A stretch of 64,000 nucleotides of DNA from Boseongicola aestuarii (GTDB taxonomy: Bacteria > Pseudomonadota > Alphaproteobacteria > Rhodobacterales > Rhodobacteraceae): the NCBI RefSeq assembly GCF_900184815.1, contig NZ_FXXQ01000006.1, positions 1 through 64,000 on the forward strand, read 5' to 3'. The notes below the pieces were generated by a model. It saw nothing but the letters and a program-made list of their open reading frames with translations. It made no database searches and had not been told where the DNA came from. Each line of letters begins with the position of its first letter. The stretch's first letter is position 1. This document shows positions 17,592-26,621 of the stretch, in pieces. Both the position numbers and the translations under genes were made by a program.

Positions 17592-18624
17592 AGCCGGTCA
17601 TCTCCAGATATCCGAGACCCCGATGCGAACCTTCTATGGTGACCGGGCCTTCCCAATAAGGAACAATCGTCGGCATCCAGCTTTGCGGATAGACCGCATT
17701 AACGTTAACGCTGAAGTCTCGTTCAGGCAGTTCGATTGTCCAGCCAACAGGAAGATCCCGGTCCTCGACGCGTGCCCAAACACGGGGTGTCAAAGTCAAC
17801 TCTCCGGGCTCCAACGGGTCGGGTCGTCCGTCAACTGTAATCCATGTTCCCACGATGTAGTCTTCCCCTTGGGTGTCGCGCAGTCGATAGCCCATGAACT
17901 TTTCGCCACTGTCGAGATGCAGTGAAAACCAGTCCCAACCCGTCTGGGACGGAGTCAAAGGTTGCGAAGACCACTCACGGTCCATCCAGGCCTGACCCGT
18001 CACGGCAACCGGCCCACTTGGGAGGTCGATCGTGCCGCGCACGGTGTAAAAGGGCTGAGAGAAATAATGGCTTGCCATCCCGGACGCGGATTTCTGGGAG
18101 AATCCATTTCGCCCCTGTGGAACAAAGGGATGTATCGCCTCAAGGGTCAGTTCGTATGCAAAATCAGTGCCTTGGGCCGAAACAGTCATGTTGTTTGGAC
18201 TTGGGCCGGCCAATTTCCATTCGTCAATTTCGGCGAGAAAGGGCGCGGCTGTCACACCGGCTTGCCCAACGCCGCCGCGTGCAATGCGTTCGGAGTGAAA
18301 ATGTCCTTGCGGCGTCGAAACGGCGGCGTGCCCCAGCCAGATCTGATCGGCGCTCTGACCTGTCGGGCGAATGGCGTTGCGAAAGAGAGTCCATTGCGCG
18401 CCGTAGATGTCGCCATTTGCGGCCTTCATGACGGAGGTCACATACCACCACTCGATTCGGAAGTTCAGGTGCGCGCCATGATCTTCGGGAAACTTGAACC
18501 GGGATGCGGGGTCGGGGAGAGCATAACCATCGGCGTCCGCTCCCATCCCGGCGAAACCTTGCGCTTTGAGGCCGACGGGCACTGCAAGAGTCATAAGAAT
18601 TGTCAGGAAAATCTTAACGCTCAT
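17584..18624 (-). CDS. AttH/CrtC-like lipocalin-type secreted protein
   Basis: A 346-residue exported protein of the AttH / hydroxyneurosporene-synthase-like family. It begins with a signal peptide (residues 1-20) and has the hallmark 'FPEDHGAHLNFRIEWWYVTS' region and the 'WMDREWSSQP' and 'GWDWFSLHL' motifs of two linked lipocalin-like barrels. The start at 18624 overlaps the permease stop. In Agrobacterium the att genes place AttH with an ABC exporter, and the same ATPase-permease-AttH order is seen here. Its ligand is probably a lipid or other hydrophobic molecule moved by the transporter; that is inference. Confidence 0.85.
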   Translation of the reverse strand: MSVKIFLTILMTLAVPVGLKAQGFAGMGADADGYALPDPASRFKFPEDHGAHLNFRIEWWYVTSVMKAANGDIYGAQWTLFRNAIRPTGQSADQIWLGHAAVSTPQGHFHSERIARGGVGQAGVTAAPFLAEIDEWKLAGPSPNNMTVSAQGTDFAYELTLEAIHPFVPQGRNGFSQKSASGMASHYFSQPFYTVRGTIDLPSGPVAVTGQAWMDREWSSQPLTPSQTGWDWFSLHLDSGEKFMGYRLRDTQGEDYIVGTWITVDGRPDPLEPGELTLTPRVWARVEDRDLPVGWTIELPERDFSVNVNAVYPQSWMPTIVPYWEGPVTIEGSHRGLGYLEMTGYE

Positions 18625-21016
18625 TGGCAAATACTCTGATGAGATCAGCAGGCGGACGGGTCGCAAGGCGTCGCGCGGGCCAAAGGCCAGCGACCCCTGC
18701 CGCGACCAGGGAAAGCCCCAGGAGCCAGACCCAATCAAGTGGAAAAATCGTCATGGGAATCTGCCATCCGAAAGCTTCGACGTTAATGATTGTTAATAGC
18801 ACCCAGGCCAGTATCAGGCCGACAGGTATAGCCAGAATGAAGGTCAGACACGCCAGAACGAGCGCTCTGAAGAACTCGATCAATCCAAGGGTCTTGCGGG
18901 GTATGCCCATGGCCCAAACGGGTGCGAGTTGCGGCAAACGCATTGCCGCAAGCGTCAGAAGGCTGGTAAGAATTGCAACCGCGGCAACAGAGAGCGTCAA
19001 GACGTTCAGTGCGGCGCTGACCGCGAAAGTGCGGTCGAAAATTTCGAGCGAGAACGTCTTAAGTGAGCCCTGATCGACGATGTTCTCGGGCGGGAGCCCA
19101 AAATCCTCGGTTAGGGCTGTCCGTAATGATGCGACATCAAGAGGGTCGAGACGGAGACCGAAATCTGTACGATCGACATCCGGGTAGCGTGCCGTCAGAA
19201 TGTCGAGAGGTAGAATGACCTGTCCCAGTGGATTGCCGTAATCGCTGTAAACACCTGTAATCGTTGTCTTCCAACCTCCGGGCATTGCAATCGTATCGCC
19301 GGGGCCAAGTTCTTCACGTCTTGCCAGTTGTTCGTTAATCAACGCGCCTTCGTTTTGACCAATCAAGTCCCAAACGCCCACAACGCCGTCAATAAGCGGC
19401 CAGTTTTCCCGGTAAGTCGCGTGATCGACGACACCGTAAATTTCGCCCGGCGCGCCAAGGATTTCAGTACTGGTGTGCCAGATCGGTAGGACAGCTTCAA
19501 CGCGGGGTGTGACAAAGGCAATTAACGCTTCGACTTGCTCGTCGTTTTCCGCGCCTATGTAGACTTCGCTGGCAAGCCTTTGGTCCAGCCAGCCAGTGAA
19601 AGTCAGGCGAAAGCTGCCGACCATCGTTGAGACGCCGATATTTGCCGCCAGAGCGAGCAACAGCGCCATCAAGGCAAGGGACAGCCCCGGGATCTGTTGA
19701 CGAGTATCGGCCCAAAACCATTGCGCAACAGGACCCGAGCCGGCGAAGCGCTGGCCAAGATTAAGTAGTATGACCAAAGCGGCAGGGAGTGTTAACGCGG
19801 CGGCGATCAGTAGCCCTCCGAGTAGAGTGAATCCTGAAAGCAGATTGCTTCCAAAAAGTCCCGCTGAAACCGCTATTAAAAGCGCAAGACCGGCCAGCGA
19901 TAGCTGCATGCGCATGGTGCGCGCCGAGGCCATGGACCAAGCTCTTGGAAGTGCAGTTGCAAGAGGCGTGAGACGCGCGACCTGGAACAGGCTTGTAGCG
20001 GCCGCCAATACGGTCCCAACGATAGCAATTGCAAGGCCGCTGACCCACCATCCCGGAGACAGTGTCAGGGTTCCTTCCACCGTTGCACCGTATAGGCCGC
20101 GCAAGGTGGCGGCCACATCCGGGAGCAAGACGGCGGCCACAAGATACCCAAGTCCGATGCCCAAAGCGCCCGCCACAAGCGCGAACATCAAGAGTTCTGC
20201 CATCAGCAGCGCCACAAGACTGCGGGTGGTGACGCCAATCGCACGAAGCGTCCGAAAGACCGTCCGTCTTTGCTCAAAGGCTAGCCCGACCGCGCCGTTC
20301 ACGATGAACAGTCCGACGACGAAACTCAGCAAGCCGAAAGCCGTCAGGTTAAGATGAAAGCTGTCCGTCAACCGCCCAAGATCGGCCGCGTTGTCTGGTG
20401 CGCGAAGGGTCAATTCGGGGGCAACTTCGCTGAGTAAAGGTTGACGAAATGGCTGCTCGCGAAGAACCGTCAGACGGCTTATACCTTCAATGTTTGTAAG
20501 GGCTTGTGCGGCAGCGATATCCATGATGGCGAGGCCAGGGGCGACACCTTCGACGACGCGCACCCGTGCGCCGAGATCAGCCAGGCGCAAAGCCGTGGCG
20601 GGTGCCGCAAGAACGAGACCGTCCGGTCCCAGAAAATCGGAAATTTCAACTTCAGAAACGGCAGCGCCCGCCGGATTTTCCCGGGATAACGTCAGCGGAT
20701 CAACGCCAAGAACGCGGACACGGCCATCGCCTCCCGAGAGCCAGCCATCGACCACCGGGCTGACCAGCCAGCCGCTTTGACGCAAGGCGACGAAGGTATC
20801 GTTGGCAATCGCGGCGCCTGACTGGTTGATCAGGACGGGATCGCCCCCAAGAACACGCGCGGCGTCGTCGTAGCTTTTTCGGGCCTCGGCGTTGATGGCC
20901 TGAACGCCGGACCACAGCGCGGTTGCCAGAGCCAGGCCGGTGATGAGCGTGATCAACTGGAACGGGCGCTTTTTCCAGTGCGAGAGCAGCGCCAGAAGAA
21001 CGGCGCGCGACATCAT
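18614..21016 (-). CDS. ABC transporter permease, FtsX/LolC-like
   Basis: An 800-residue permease with ten or so transmembrane helices in two FtsX-type blocks (about residues 220-370 and 680-795), each followed or preceded by a large periplasmic region. An N-terminal helix at 20-38 precedes the first MacB-like periplasmic core. Such double-FtsX permeases work with a LolD-like ATPase in extruding or extracting lipids or lipoproteins from the inner membrane. It overlaps the ATPase gene by 4 bp (ATGA) and the AttH-like gene by 11 bp, so this is one transport unit. Confidence 0.87.
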   Translation of the reverse strand: MMSRAVLLALLSHWKKRPFQLITLITGLALATALWSGVQAINAEARKSYDDAARVLGGDPVLINQSGAAIANDTFVALRQSGWLVSPVVDGWLSGGDGRVRVLGVDPLTLSRENPAGAAVSEVEISDFLGPDGLVLAAPATALRLADLGARVRVVEGVAPGLAIMDIAAAQALTNIEGISRLTVLREQPFRQPLLSEVAPELTLRAPDNAADLGRLTDSFHLNLTAFGLLSFVVGLFIVNGAVGLAFEQRRTVFRTLRAIGVTTRSLVALLMAELLMFALVAGALGIGLGYLVAAVLLPDVAATLRGLYGATVEGTLTLSPGWWVSGLAIAIVGTVLAAATSLFQVARLTPLATALPRAWSMASARTMRMQLSLAGLALLIAVSAGLFGSNLLSGFTLLGGLLIAAALTLPAALVILLNLGQRFAGSGPVAQWFWADTRQQIPGLSLALMALLLALAANIGVSTMVGSFRLTFTGWLDQRLASEVYIGAENDEQVEALIAFVTPRVEAVLPIWHTSTEILGAPGEIYGVVDHATYRENWPLIDGVVGVWDLIGQNEGALINEQLARREELGPGDTIAMPGGWKTTITGVYSDYGNPLGQVILPLDILTARYPDVDRTDFGLRLDPLDVASLRTALTEDFGLPPENIVDQGSLKTFSLEIFDRTFAVSAALNVLTLSVAAVAILTSLLTLAAMRLPQLAPVWAMGIPRKTLGLIEFFRALVLACLTFILAIPVGLILAWVLLTIINVEAFGWQIPMTIFPLDWVWLLGLSLVAAGVAGLWPARRLATRPPADLIRVFANER

Positions 21017-21660
21017 TGGAATTGACCTCGGCTGAGGTGCTTACGTCGATCGGCGCGGGCGGCAAGCCGGGTAGAATGTGTGACGATCAGGAGCGCGGCA
21101 TTCTGGTCACGGGCCGCGGACAAAAGGAGATCAAAAACATGGTCACCGGTTTGTTCATCAAGGTTACCGGTCGGTTCGTCTGCGAGGATGAGTTTGGGCG
21201 ACGCAGCGATGGCACGGCCTATGGCGACGCGTTGTTGTTGGCCGCCAGAGAGTTGTTCGGGGTATTTGTCGAGGTGGTCGGTCAGGCCGAGGGAGGCTGC
21301 AAGCGCGGCGGCGTCGGCGGTTTTGCCAGACAGGCGCGCCTGAAACGTAAGGTTTTGAGCCACTGTCAGCGAAGGAATAAGGTTGAATTGCTGAAAGACT
21401 ATTCCGATTTTCTCGCGCCTGAGGGCGGCGCTTGCGCTATCGCGCATTCCGGCCAAGTTACTGCCATCTATGATGATTTCGCCTTCATCGACGGGCTCAA
21501 GGCCGGCGATCATGTGCAAAAGTGTTGACTTGCCGGACCCGCTTTCGCCGGTCAGGGCGACGACCTCGCCGGGGGCGAGTGACAAGGAGACACCGCGCAG
21601 AATTACAACGTCGCCAAAGCTTTTATTAACGGAAGTTACTGAAAGGACCATGTGGGACAT
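21013..21660 (-). CDS. ABC transporter ATP-binding protein, LolD/MacB-like
   Basis: A 215-residue ATPase with Walker A GESGSGKS (38-45), Q-loop in 'GIVFQQFNLIP', ABC signature LSGGQ (137-141), Walker B LILADE (157-162) and H-loop in 'LIVTHS'. The 'FQQFNLIPSLTV' segment is typical of the LolD/FtsE/MacB branch, consistent with the FtsX-type permease that follows. Its start lies 30 bp downstream of the peroxidase gene end on the same strand, so the peroxidase may be part of the same transcript. Confidence 0.92.
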   Translation of the reverse strand: MSHMVLSVTSVNKSFGDVVILRGVSLSLAPGEVVALTGESGSGKSTLLHMIAGLEPVDEGEIIIDGSNLAGMRDSASAALRREKIGIVFQQFNLIPSLTVAQNLTFQARLSGKTADAAALAASLGLTDHLDKYPEQLSGGQQQRVAIGRAIAASPKLILADEPTGNLDEQTGDHVFDLLLSAARDQNAALLIVTHSTRLAARADRRKHLSRGQFQ

Positions 21661-21690
21661 TTAACCCGGTTGCGGCGTGCGAACAGAGGG

Positions 21691-23007
21691 TTAATCGACA
21701 GTGAGACCAGATGGCACAGTTTCGGGACGTCCGAGGGGGAGATTTCGCGCGGTTTTGCCCGTCAGGCTTTCAAGGAAAGCAACCAGATCGGCAATGTCAT
21801 TGTCGCTGAGGTCACGAGGGGTGATGTCGATCTTGGCGCGTTGCCGCGCGATCTCGCGGTGCTGATATTGGACGGCGAAGTCGGCGCGCGCCAACCATGG
21901 AACTGACGGCAGTCGGGCCTGATCGCGGGTCCATTGATCGAGAGCGGTGCGAGGATCGAGATGGTGACGCACGATGCCTTCCAGCGTTGGATAGGCCCCG
22001 TTGTGTCCGTAAGGTGCTGTTAATGCAACATTTCTCAGCATGGGGGTGCGGAAGCGATACGCGTCTTCAAGCCGGTCACTTTCGCCCATGCGCCCCACAT
22101 CGCGGGGTTGAAGGTCAAAGCGTCGGGTCTTGCCAGGACCGAATGCGGGTAGGGCGAGGGCGTGGAATTTCTGGTCCGACATGAGTGGACTGGAGTGACA
22201 GGACGCACATCCTGCGTCGCCATAGAACAACTCCATGCCGTTCTTGGCAGCGGGCGTCAGCGCGGTGTCGTCGCCAGCCAGAAACAGGTCAAAAGGACTG
22301 TCGTGGTTTTTCCACTCGGTCCCCATGAACGCCGCCAGTGCGTTCGCGATGTCGACGATTTCCACATCTTCAGGTTTGTTAATGTCATCAAACGCCTTAA
22401 CAAACATTAATCCATAGTCCGGATTGGTGCGCACGGCCAAAGTGATGATCGGCCAGGCGTTGTCGATGCGGTCATTGATGGCGCCACCGACTTCGTTTTC
22501 GCGCGGGGCGCCTGCCATTTCGAAACGCGCGGTCAAAGGGAACAGGGCCTGGGCGGCGAGGATGGTTTCCAAGCCCTCGGGCAGCCATTCTTCAGCCGGC
22601 GAGTTGAAGCCATTGCCGAAGATGTCCGAGACGGAGAGGCGGCCATCGTGAAACAGGACGTCTATGTCTTTCGCGCCGAGATTCCACAGGGCGGGCGCGT
22701 TCCTTGGAATGCGCTTTTCGATGCGATCCGGGCCAGTGCCTGCGTGACGTTCTGGACCCACGCCCTCACCGCCTTCACCGATGCCGAGGCTAAGGCCGTC
22801 CGAGCCACCAAGGTCATGGTGGTGACAGGTGCCACAAGAGATATTTCTGTTGCCCGACAGGATCTTGTCATAGAACAGAAGTTGACCGATTTTGGCTTTT
22901 TCCGGGTCAAAGGCGATGAAATCATCGTCCGTAAGCGGCCTCGGAACGTCCGCCGCCGACGCGGGCAGAGCGATGCAAAGGGCAAGGATATGAAACAGAC
23001 GATTCAT
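21691..23007 (-). CDS. Di-haem cytochrome c peroxidase / MauG-like protein
   Basis: A 438-residue periplasmic protein with two CxxCH haem-binding sites: C58-G-T-C61-H62 and a second in GCASCHSSP in the middle of the protein. Residues 1-18 form a signal peptide ending ASA. The region 'DGLSLGIGEGGEGVGPERH' and 'RNAPALWNLG' belong to the MauG/CcpA superfamily. It reduces peroxide, or oxidises a protein partner in MauG-type members. The reading frame is open for another 250 codons upstream, but the signal peptide fixes the start at 23007. The first 18 bp overlap, in antisense, the start of the Sel1 gene. Confidence 0.85.
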   Translation of the reverse strand: MNRLFHILALCIALPASAADVPRPLTDDDFIAFDPEKAKIGQLLFYDKILSGNRNISCGTCHHHDLGGSDGLSLGIGEGGEGVGPERHAGTGPDRIEKRIPRNAPALWNLGAKDIDVLFHDGRLSVSDIFGNGFNSPAEEWLPEGLETILAAQALFPLTARFEMAGAPRENEVGGAINDRIDNAWPIITLAVRTNPDYGLMFVKAFDDINKPEDVEIVDIANALAAFMGTEWKNHDSPFDLFLAGDDTALTPAAKNGMELFYGDAGCASCHSSPLMSDQKFHALALPAFGPGKTRRFDLQPRDVGRMGESDRLEDAYRFRTPMLRNVALTAPYGHNGAYPTLEGIVRHHLDPRTALDQWTRDQARLPSVPWLARADFAVQYQHREIARQRAKIDITPRDLSDNDIADLVAFLESLTGKTARNLPLGRPETVPSGLTVD

Positions 23008-23475
23008 GGGTTTATTCTGGCAGGTGCAGCCGTGCTCGCAAGCCCTGTTCGGGCTGAAATCGAAACAGCCCGCGACCTTATGGAAGCGGGCCGGTTTGAA
23101 GAAGCGATGCAGGAATTCCTGCCTGCGGCACGGTCTGGAAACGCGGATGCTGAGGAATTGATCGGCGTGATGTATGCGCTTGGACTGGGTGTTGAGCGTG
23201 ATCCGGAGCGGGCGTTCGAGTGGTACTTGCGCTCGTCTTTGAAGGGGCATCCGGGGGCTCAGTCGGGGTTGGGGTGGTATTACGAATTGGGGCTTGGAAT
23301 GCCTGCGCCGGATTTGGTGCGGGCGTATCTGTGGTATGGGTTGAGCACAATCGGCGGCGATCCGGATGCGGCTATCTCGTTGGAAGAAATACAGAAAAAG
23401 ATGACGCAGGATGAGATTGATCGCGCGGATGTGCTGATTAACGATTATAAACCGTGGATGTATCCGTTCCGCTGA
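22990..23475 (+). CDS. Secreted Sel1-repeat (TPR-like) protein
   Basis: A 161-residue exported protein. Residues 1-22 are a signal peptide (MKQTIHGFILAGAAVLASPVRA). The rest contains two to three Sel1-type repeats, with 'AEELIGVMYALGLGVERDPERAFEWY' and 'AQSGLGWYYELGLGMPAPDLVRAYLWYGLS'. Such repeats mediate protein contacts. The ATG at 22990 is preceded by GGGCAAGGAT; longer in-frame starts would run through the signal peptide of the peroxidase gene in antisense. The two genes are divergent and their first 18 bp are shared on opposite strands. Confidence 0.8.
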   Translation: MKQTIHGFILAGAAVLASPVRAEIETARDLMEAGRFEEAMQEFLPAARSGNADAEELIGVMYALGLGVERDPERAFEWYLRSSLKGHPGAQSGLGWYYELGLGMPAPDLVRAYLWYGLSTIGGDPDAAISLEEIQKKMTQDEIDRADVLINDYKPWMYPFR

Positions 23476-23912
23476 GGTCAGCAAAACAGGCTGAAATGCG
23501 ACGTCGGTACAACGTCGGTACAACGTCGGTGTCGCGTCGGTGCGACCGCGCGCCGGATTAGGGGTTCGTTCATCTGGTTTAACTTTTGCGCAGAACCATT
23601 GGATTTTAACAGCTTTTCTCGCTTCCTTGCTGATGGAGCGGCCAAAACGGTTGACTTGAGCTGTCTTTGGCCCCATGTCCCCCCTACGACGATTCTGCCG
23701 CGTGAGCAGACCGCGCCCTTTTGAGGTGCGAGGCGTCAGACCAATCAAAGGCACCCACCTCACGCAGGGGTCCGGCGCGACGACGAGCCAGCGGCATTCG
23801 GCCTTTGGATCAGCGCGGCGCGCAACCCGACTGCGACCTGACCGTCCGATCCCGGGCGGTGGTGCGATTTACAATGACGCGCGGCATGGCCCGCGTCGAA
23901 AGAAGAGAATTA
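23476..23912. other. Leader region of the DEAD-box helicase gene
   Basis: The 437 bp between the Sel1 gene and the helicase start hold an 11-bp periodic repeat (23501-23544, listed separately) and a long stretch with only a weak open frame into the helicase. Helicase genes of this kind often have long regulated 5' leaders. I see no defined riboswitch or cold-shock box, and no separate gene. Confidence 0.4.
23501..23544. repeat. Four tandem near-copies of an 11-bp unit
   Basis: Copies of ACGTCGGTACA begin at 23501 and 23512 and are exact. Copies beginning at 23523 and 23534 share the ACGTCGGT/GCGTCGGT core. The 11-bp spacing is close to one helical turn, so a repeated protein site is possible. 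It lies 26 bp after the Sel1 stop and 370 bp before the helicase start. Confidence 0.7.
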
Positions 23913-25169
23913 ATGGACTTTGATATGTTGGGGCTTCAGCCCCGTATTGTAGCGAAACTGGCCGAGCAGGGGATCACCGATCCAACCCCGATCCAGAAGA
24001 AAGCGATCCCTTACGCGATGCAGGGGCGCGACGTGATGGGGCTGGCGCAGACCGGCACGGGCAAAACGGCGGCCTTTGGTTTGCCGCTTATTCACACCCT
24101 GATGAAAATGGGCGTGAAGCCCGAACCGAAGACCGCGCATGGTCTGATTCTGGCTCCGACGCGCGAGTTGGCGAAGCAGATTTCCGATAACCTGAAAGCC
24201 TATACCCAGGGCACGCATCTGAAGATCGGGATCGTCGTGGGCGGTCAGTCGATCAATGTGCAGATACAGCGGCTGGCGAAGGGCACGGACCTTTTGGTGG
24301 CGACTCCGGGGCGTCTGATCGACCTGATCGACCGTCGCGCGGTGCGTCTGGATCAGACGAAGTTTCTGGTGCTGGACGAGGCCGATCAGATGCTGGACAT
24401 GGGCTTTATTCATGCGCTGCGCCGGATTGCACCTCTGTTGTCGCCGAACCGCCAGACGATGCTGTTTTCGGCCACGATGCCCAAGCAGATGAGCGAACTG
24501 GCGGATGCCTATCTGACGGATGCGGTGCGCGTGGAAGCGGCGCCTCCGGGCAAGCCTATCGAGAAGATCACGCAAGGACTTCACTATGTGGCGCAGTCCG
24601 AGAAGACGAAGCTTTTGATCGAGTATCTGGACGGCCATCGCGACGAGATGGCGCTGGTTTTTGCGCGCACGAAGCATGGTTCGGAGCGGTTGATGAAGGG
24701 CTTGGTGAAGGCCGGATTTGCGGCAGGGTCGATCCACGGCAACAAAAGCCAGGGTCAGCGGGACCGGGCGATTGAGGCGTTCAAGACCGGCGACTTGCGG
24801 GTTCTGGTGGCCACGGATGTGGCCGCGCGGGGTCTGGATATTCCGGGCGTACGGCATGTCTATAATTATGACTTGCCGAACGTGCCGGACAATTATGTGC
24901 ACCGCATCGGTCGCACGGCGCGTGCGGGCGCAACGGGCCGTGCGGTGGCGTTTTGTTCAGCCGAAGAGCTGAAGGAACTGCGCGATATCGAAAAGACGAT
25001 CAAGAAGGCGATTCCGGTGATCGGCGGTCGTCCGCCAGAGCCTCCTCAGGGGCAGAAAGCCGGCGGCAACCGGCGCGGAGCCAAGCCGGGCGGTCCAGCG
25101 GGCAAACCCAACAGCAACAAGCGCAGACGTCGGCCAAACCGGGGCGGCGCAAAAGCGCGCGCTGCCTGA
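23913..25169 (+). CDS. DEAD-box ATP-dependent RNA helicase
   Basis: A 418-residue helicase. The motifs in order are the F/Q motif (TDPTPIQ, 22-28), Walker A AQTGTGKT (45-52), PTRELA (82-87), TPGR, DEAD (155-158), SAT (186-188), and the C-terminal 'ATDVAARGLDIP' and 'HRIGRTARAG'. The tail from about residue 370 is rich in Gly, Arg, Lys and Asn, as in RhlE-type helicases that bind RNA non-specifically. It unwinds short RNA duplexes in ribosome assembly or mRNA turnover. The start at 23913 has AGAAGAGAA upstream; the frame is open further back but not conserved in character. Confidence 0.93.
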   Translation: MDFDMLGLQPRIVAKLAEQGITDPTPIQKKAIPYAMQGRDVMGLAQTGTGKTAAFGLPLIHTLMKMGVKPEPKTAHGLILAPTRELAKQISDNLKAYTQGTHLKIGIVVGGQSINVQIQRLAKGTDLLVATPGRLIDLIDRRAVRLDQTKFLVLDEADQMLDMGFIHALRRIAPLLSPNRQTMLFSATMPKQMSELADAYLTDAVRVEAAPPGKPIEKITQGLHYVAQSEKTKLLIEYLDGHRDEMALVFARTKHGSERLMKGLVKAGFAAGSIHGNKSQGQRDRAIEAFKTGDLRVLVATDVAARGLDIPGVRHVYNYDLPNVPDNYVHRIGRTARAGATGRAVAFCSAEELKELRDIEKTIKKAIPVIGGRPPEPPQGQKAGGNRRGAKPGGPAGKPNSNKRRRRPNRGGAKARAA

Positions 25170-25187
25170 GGCCGGACCAAGGCGGCG

Positions 25188-25652
25188 TCAGCCTGGCAGG
25201 ATGTCGCCAATATTGTTGATGATACTGACCAGCAGCACGATGCCGCAGATCATGAGCGCCAGCCAGAACACGAAGTGCATGACGATGGCCGAAGCCCCAA
25301 AGCCGATGGCAAGCGTCGGAAGCCGTGTCGGCTCGTGGCGAAAAAGTGCGATCCCGCCCAGAGCCATCGCGGCACCTGCCATGCCGAGCGCGGCGATGGT
25401 GATCGCAGGTGCATAGCTGGGCGGCGGCGGTGCGACGGGGGCGGGTTCGCCCGACAGCGCACGGCTGGCGGAGAGCCGGATGTCGGCGGCGATTTCGCCG
25501 ATGACCGTGCCCGCGCTTTTCGCGGGCGGCTCCTCGAAGATCGCCGACATCTGGATCACCAGAATGACGAGGCTGATAGCCCCGAGGAAAAAGCCCGCCA
25601 GCCCGAATTTCGCCGGGCGGATTGGGGGAGCGGTCTGGTCCATGTCATTCAT
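25188..25652 (-). CDS. Hypothetical membrane protein
   Basis: A 154-residue protein with a short hydrophilic N-terminus, one helix near 17-36, a Pro-rich spacer at about 70-82, and three further hydrophobic segments. The organisation resembles small YidI-type inner-membrane proteins, but I am not sure of the family. It is convergent with the helicase gene, 18 bp away. A second ATG three codons in (25643) is equally possible as start. Confidence 0.6.
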   Translation of the reverse strand: MNDMDQTAPPIRPAKFGLAGFFLGAISLVILVIQMSAIFEEPPAKSAGTVIGEIAADIRLSASRALSGEPAPVAPPPPSYAPAITIAALGMAGAAMALGGIALFRHEPTRLPTLAIGFGASAIVMHFVFWLALMICGIVLLVSIINNIGDILPG

Positions 25653-25806
25653 TCCTCGTCTTTTTTCAGGTAAACATTAAAAATGGTAAGGGGCTAAATT
25701 ATGGCTTTGCAGGCTATGGCAGTTTAGCCAGTTGCGTGACCGATGGATCCGAAAGGGCCAAGGTCCTTAAAGTGTGGTATCGTCCGGACGGGGAGGCAAG
25801 CTGCTT

Positions 25807-26034
25807 ATGCCAAAGGAAAATAGGTCACTTTTGCGCGCCTTCGACGTGCAGTCACGCATGTTCATTCCACTTTGGCGACGCGTGGCGATCGTGGGAGTGT
25901 GCGGGCTTTGGGCGATTTTGGAATGGTGGAGCGGCAATCCGGGCTGGGCGCTTTTGTTCGCGGCGATCGGGGCCTATTGCGCGCATCAGTTTTTTATCGC
26001 CTTCAATCCGCCCGAGGACGAAGGCGGGTCTTGA
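25807..26034 (+). CDS. Small conserved membrane protein
   Basis: A 75-residue protein with a basic/aromatic N-terminus (FDVQSRMFIPLWRR) followed by two close hydrophobic segments at about 23-40 and 45-62 and a hydrophilic, acidic C-terminus. This is the arrangement of small two-helix proteins frequent in Rhodobacteraceae. The ATG at 25807 is chosen because an earlier in-frame codon at 25774 would add a non-family Gly/Ser stretch. The function is unknown. Confidence 0.65.
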   Translation: MPKENRSLLRAFDVQSRMFIPLWRRVAIVGVCGLWAILEWWSGNPGWALLFAAIGAYCAHQFFIAFNPPEDEGGS

Positions 26035-26051
26035 GCGGACGTTTTTGGCGC

Positions 26052-26516
26052 TTACTCGGGTAGGGTTATCGTGCCGACGACACGGGATTCCCGAAGCGGC
26101 ATGGCCTTATACATGATCTCGACGGACGTGGTCGCGATGCCCTCCCCGGTGATACCCTCGAATTTTCCTGATCCGGATTCGATGGTCCAGGTGTTTGCGG
26201 CACCCTGCTGGCCTGCCTGCCATTCCATGATGAAGGTGTCGTCGCCTTCGCCGTAGATGCAGATCCCCTGGATCGAGCCTGTGCCGTCCTGATTGCCGAA
26301 GCCCGAGCCGATGCAGCGCACAGGGCCTTCTTCCAGAGGGCCTTCGATGACTTCAAAATAGCCGTCGTTGTCTTGTGTGAAGAAAATCTTGTCGGCAAGT
26401 TGGTAAGATTGCTGATTGATCCTGTAGATGTTGTTGATGACGATGCGGTCCTGCGCGACGCTGGCGCCTGCCGTCAGAACGAGCGCGAGCGCGGCGGCGA
26501 TATGTTGACGTGTCAT
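26052..26516 (-). CDS. Secreted beta-barrel-like hypothetical protein
   Basis: A 154-residue exported protein with a signal peptide (residues 1-21, ending VAQ). The mature part is rich in beta-prone stretches: 'GSGFGNQDGTGSIQGICIYGEGDDTFIMEW' followed by 'IESGSGKFEGITGEG'. This pattern resembles the small barrel of allene-oxide-cyclase-like or dirigent-like proteins. One pair of Cys may form a disulfide. The function is unknown. It is convergent with the 75-residue membrane protein gene. Confidence 0.65.
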   Translation of the reverse strand: MTRQHIAAALALVLTAGASVAQDRIVINNIYRINQQSYQLADKIFFTQDNDGYFEVIEGPLEEGPVRCIGSGFGNQDGTGSIQGICIYGEGDDTFIMEWQAGQQGAANTWTIESGSGKFEGITGEGIATTSVEIMYKAMPLRESRVVGTITLPE

Positions 26517-26621
26517 GCGATCCCTTTCAGTGTTTGGGGCAGGTTAGCAGGTCGCTTTGCGTTTCCCTAAAAGATTTAAATTGGTTAGCCGGGACAGGGT
26601 GGGGGGCGCATGCGCCACGAA

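Noticed and set aside
23501-23544. Tandem repeat as a CRISPR array
   Set aside because: Units are 11 bp with no spacers between them, and no cas gene is near.
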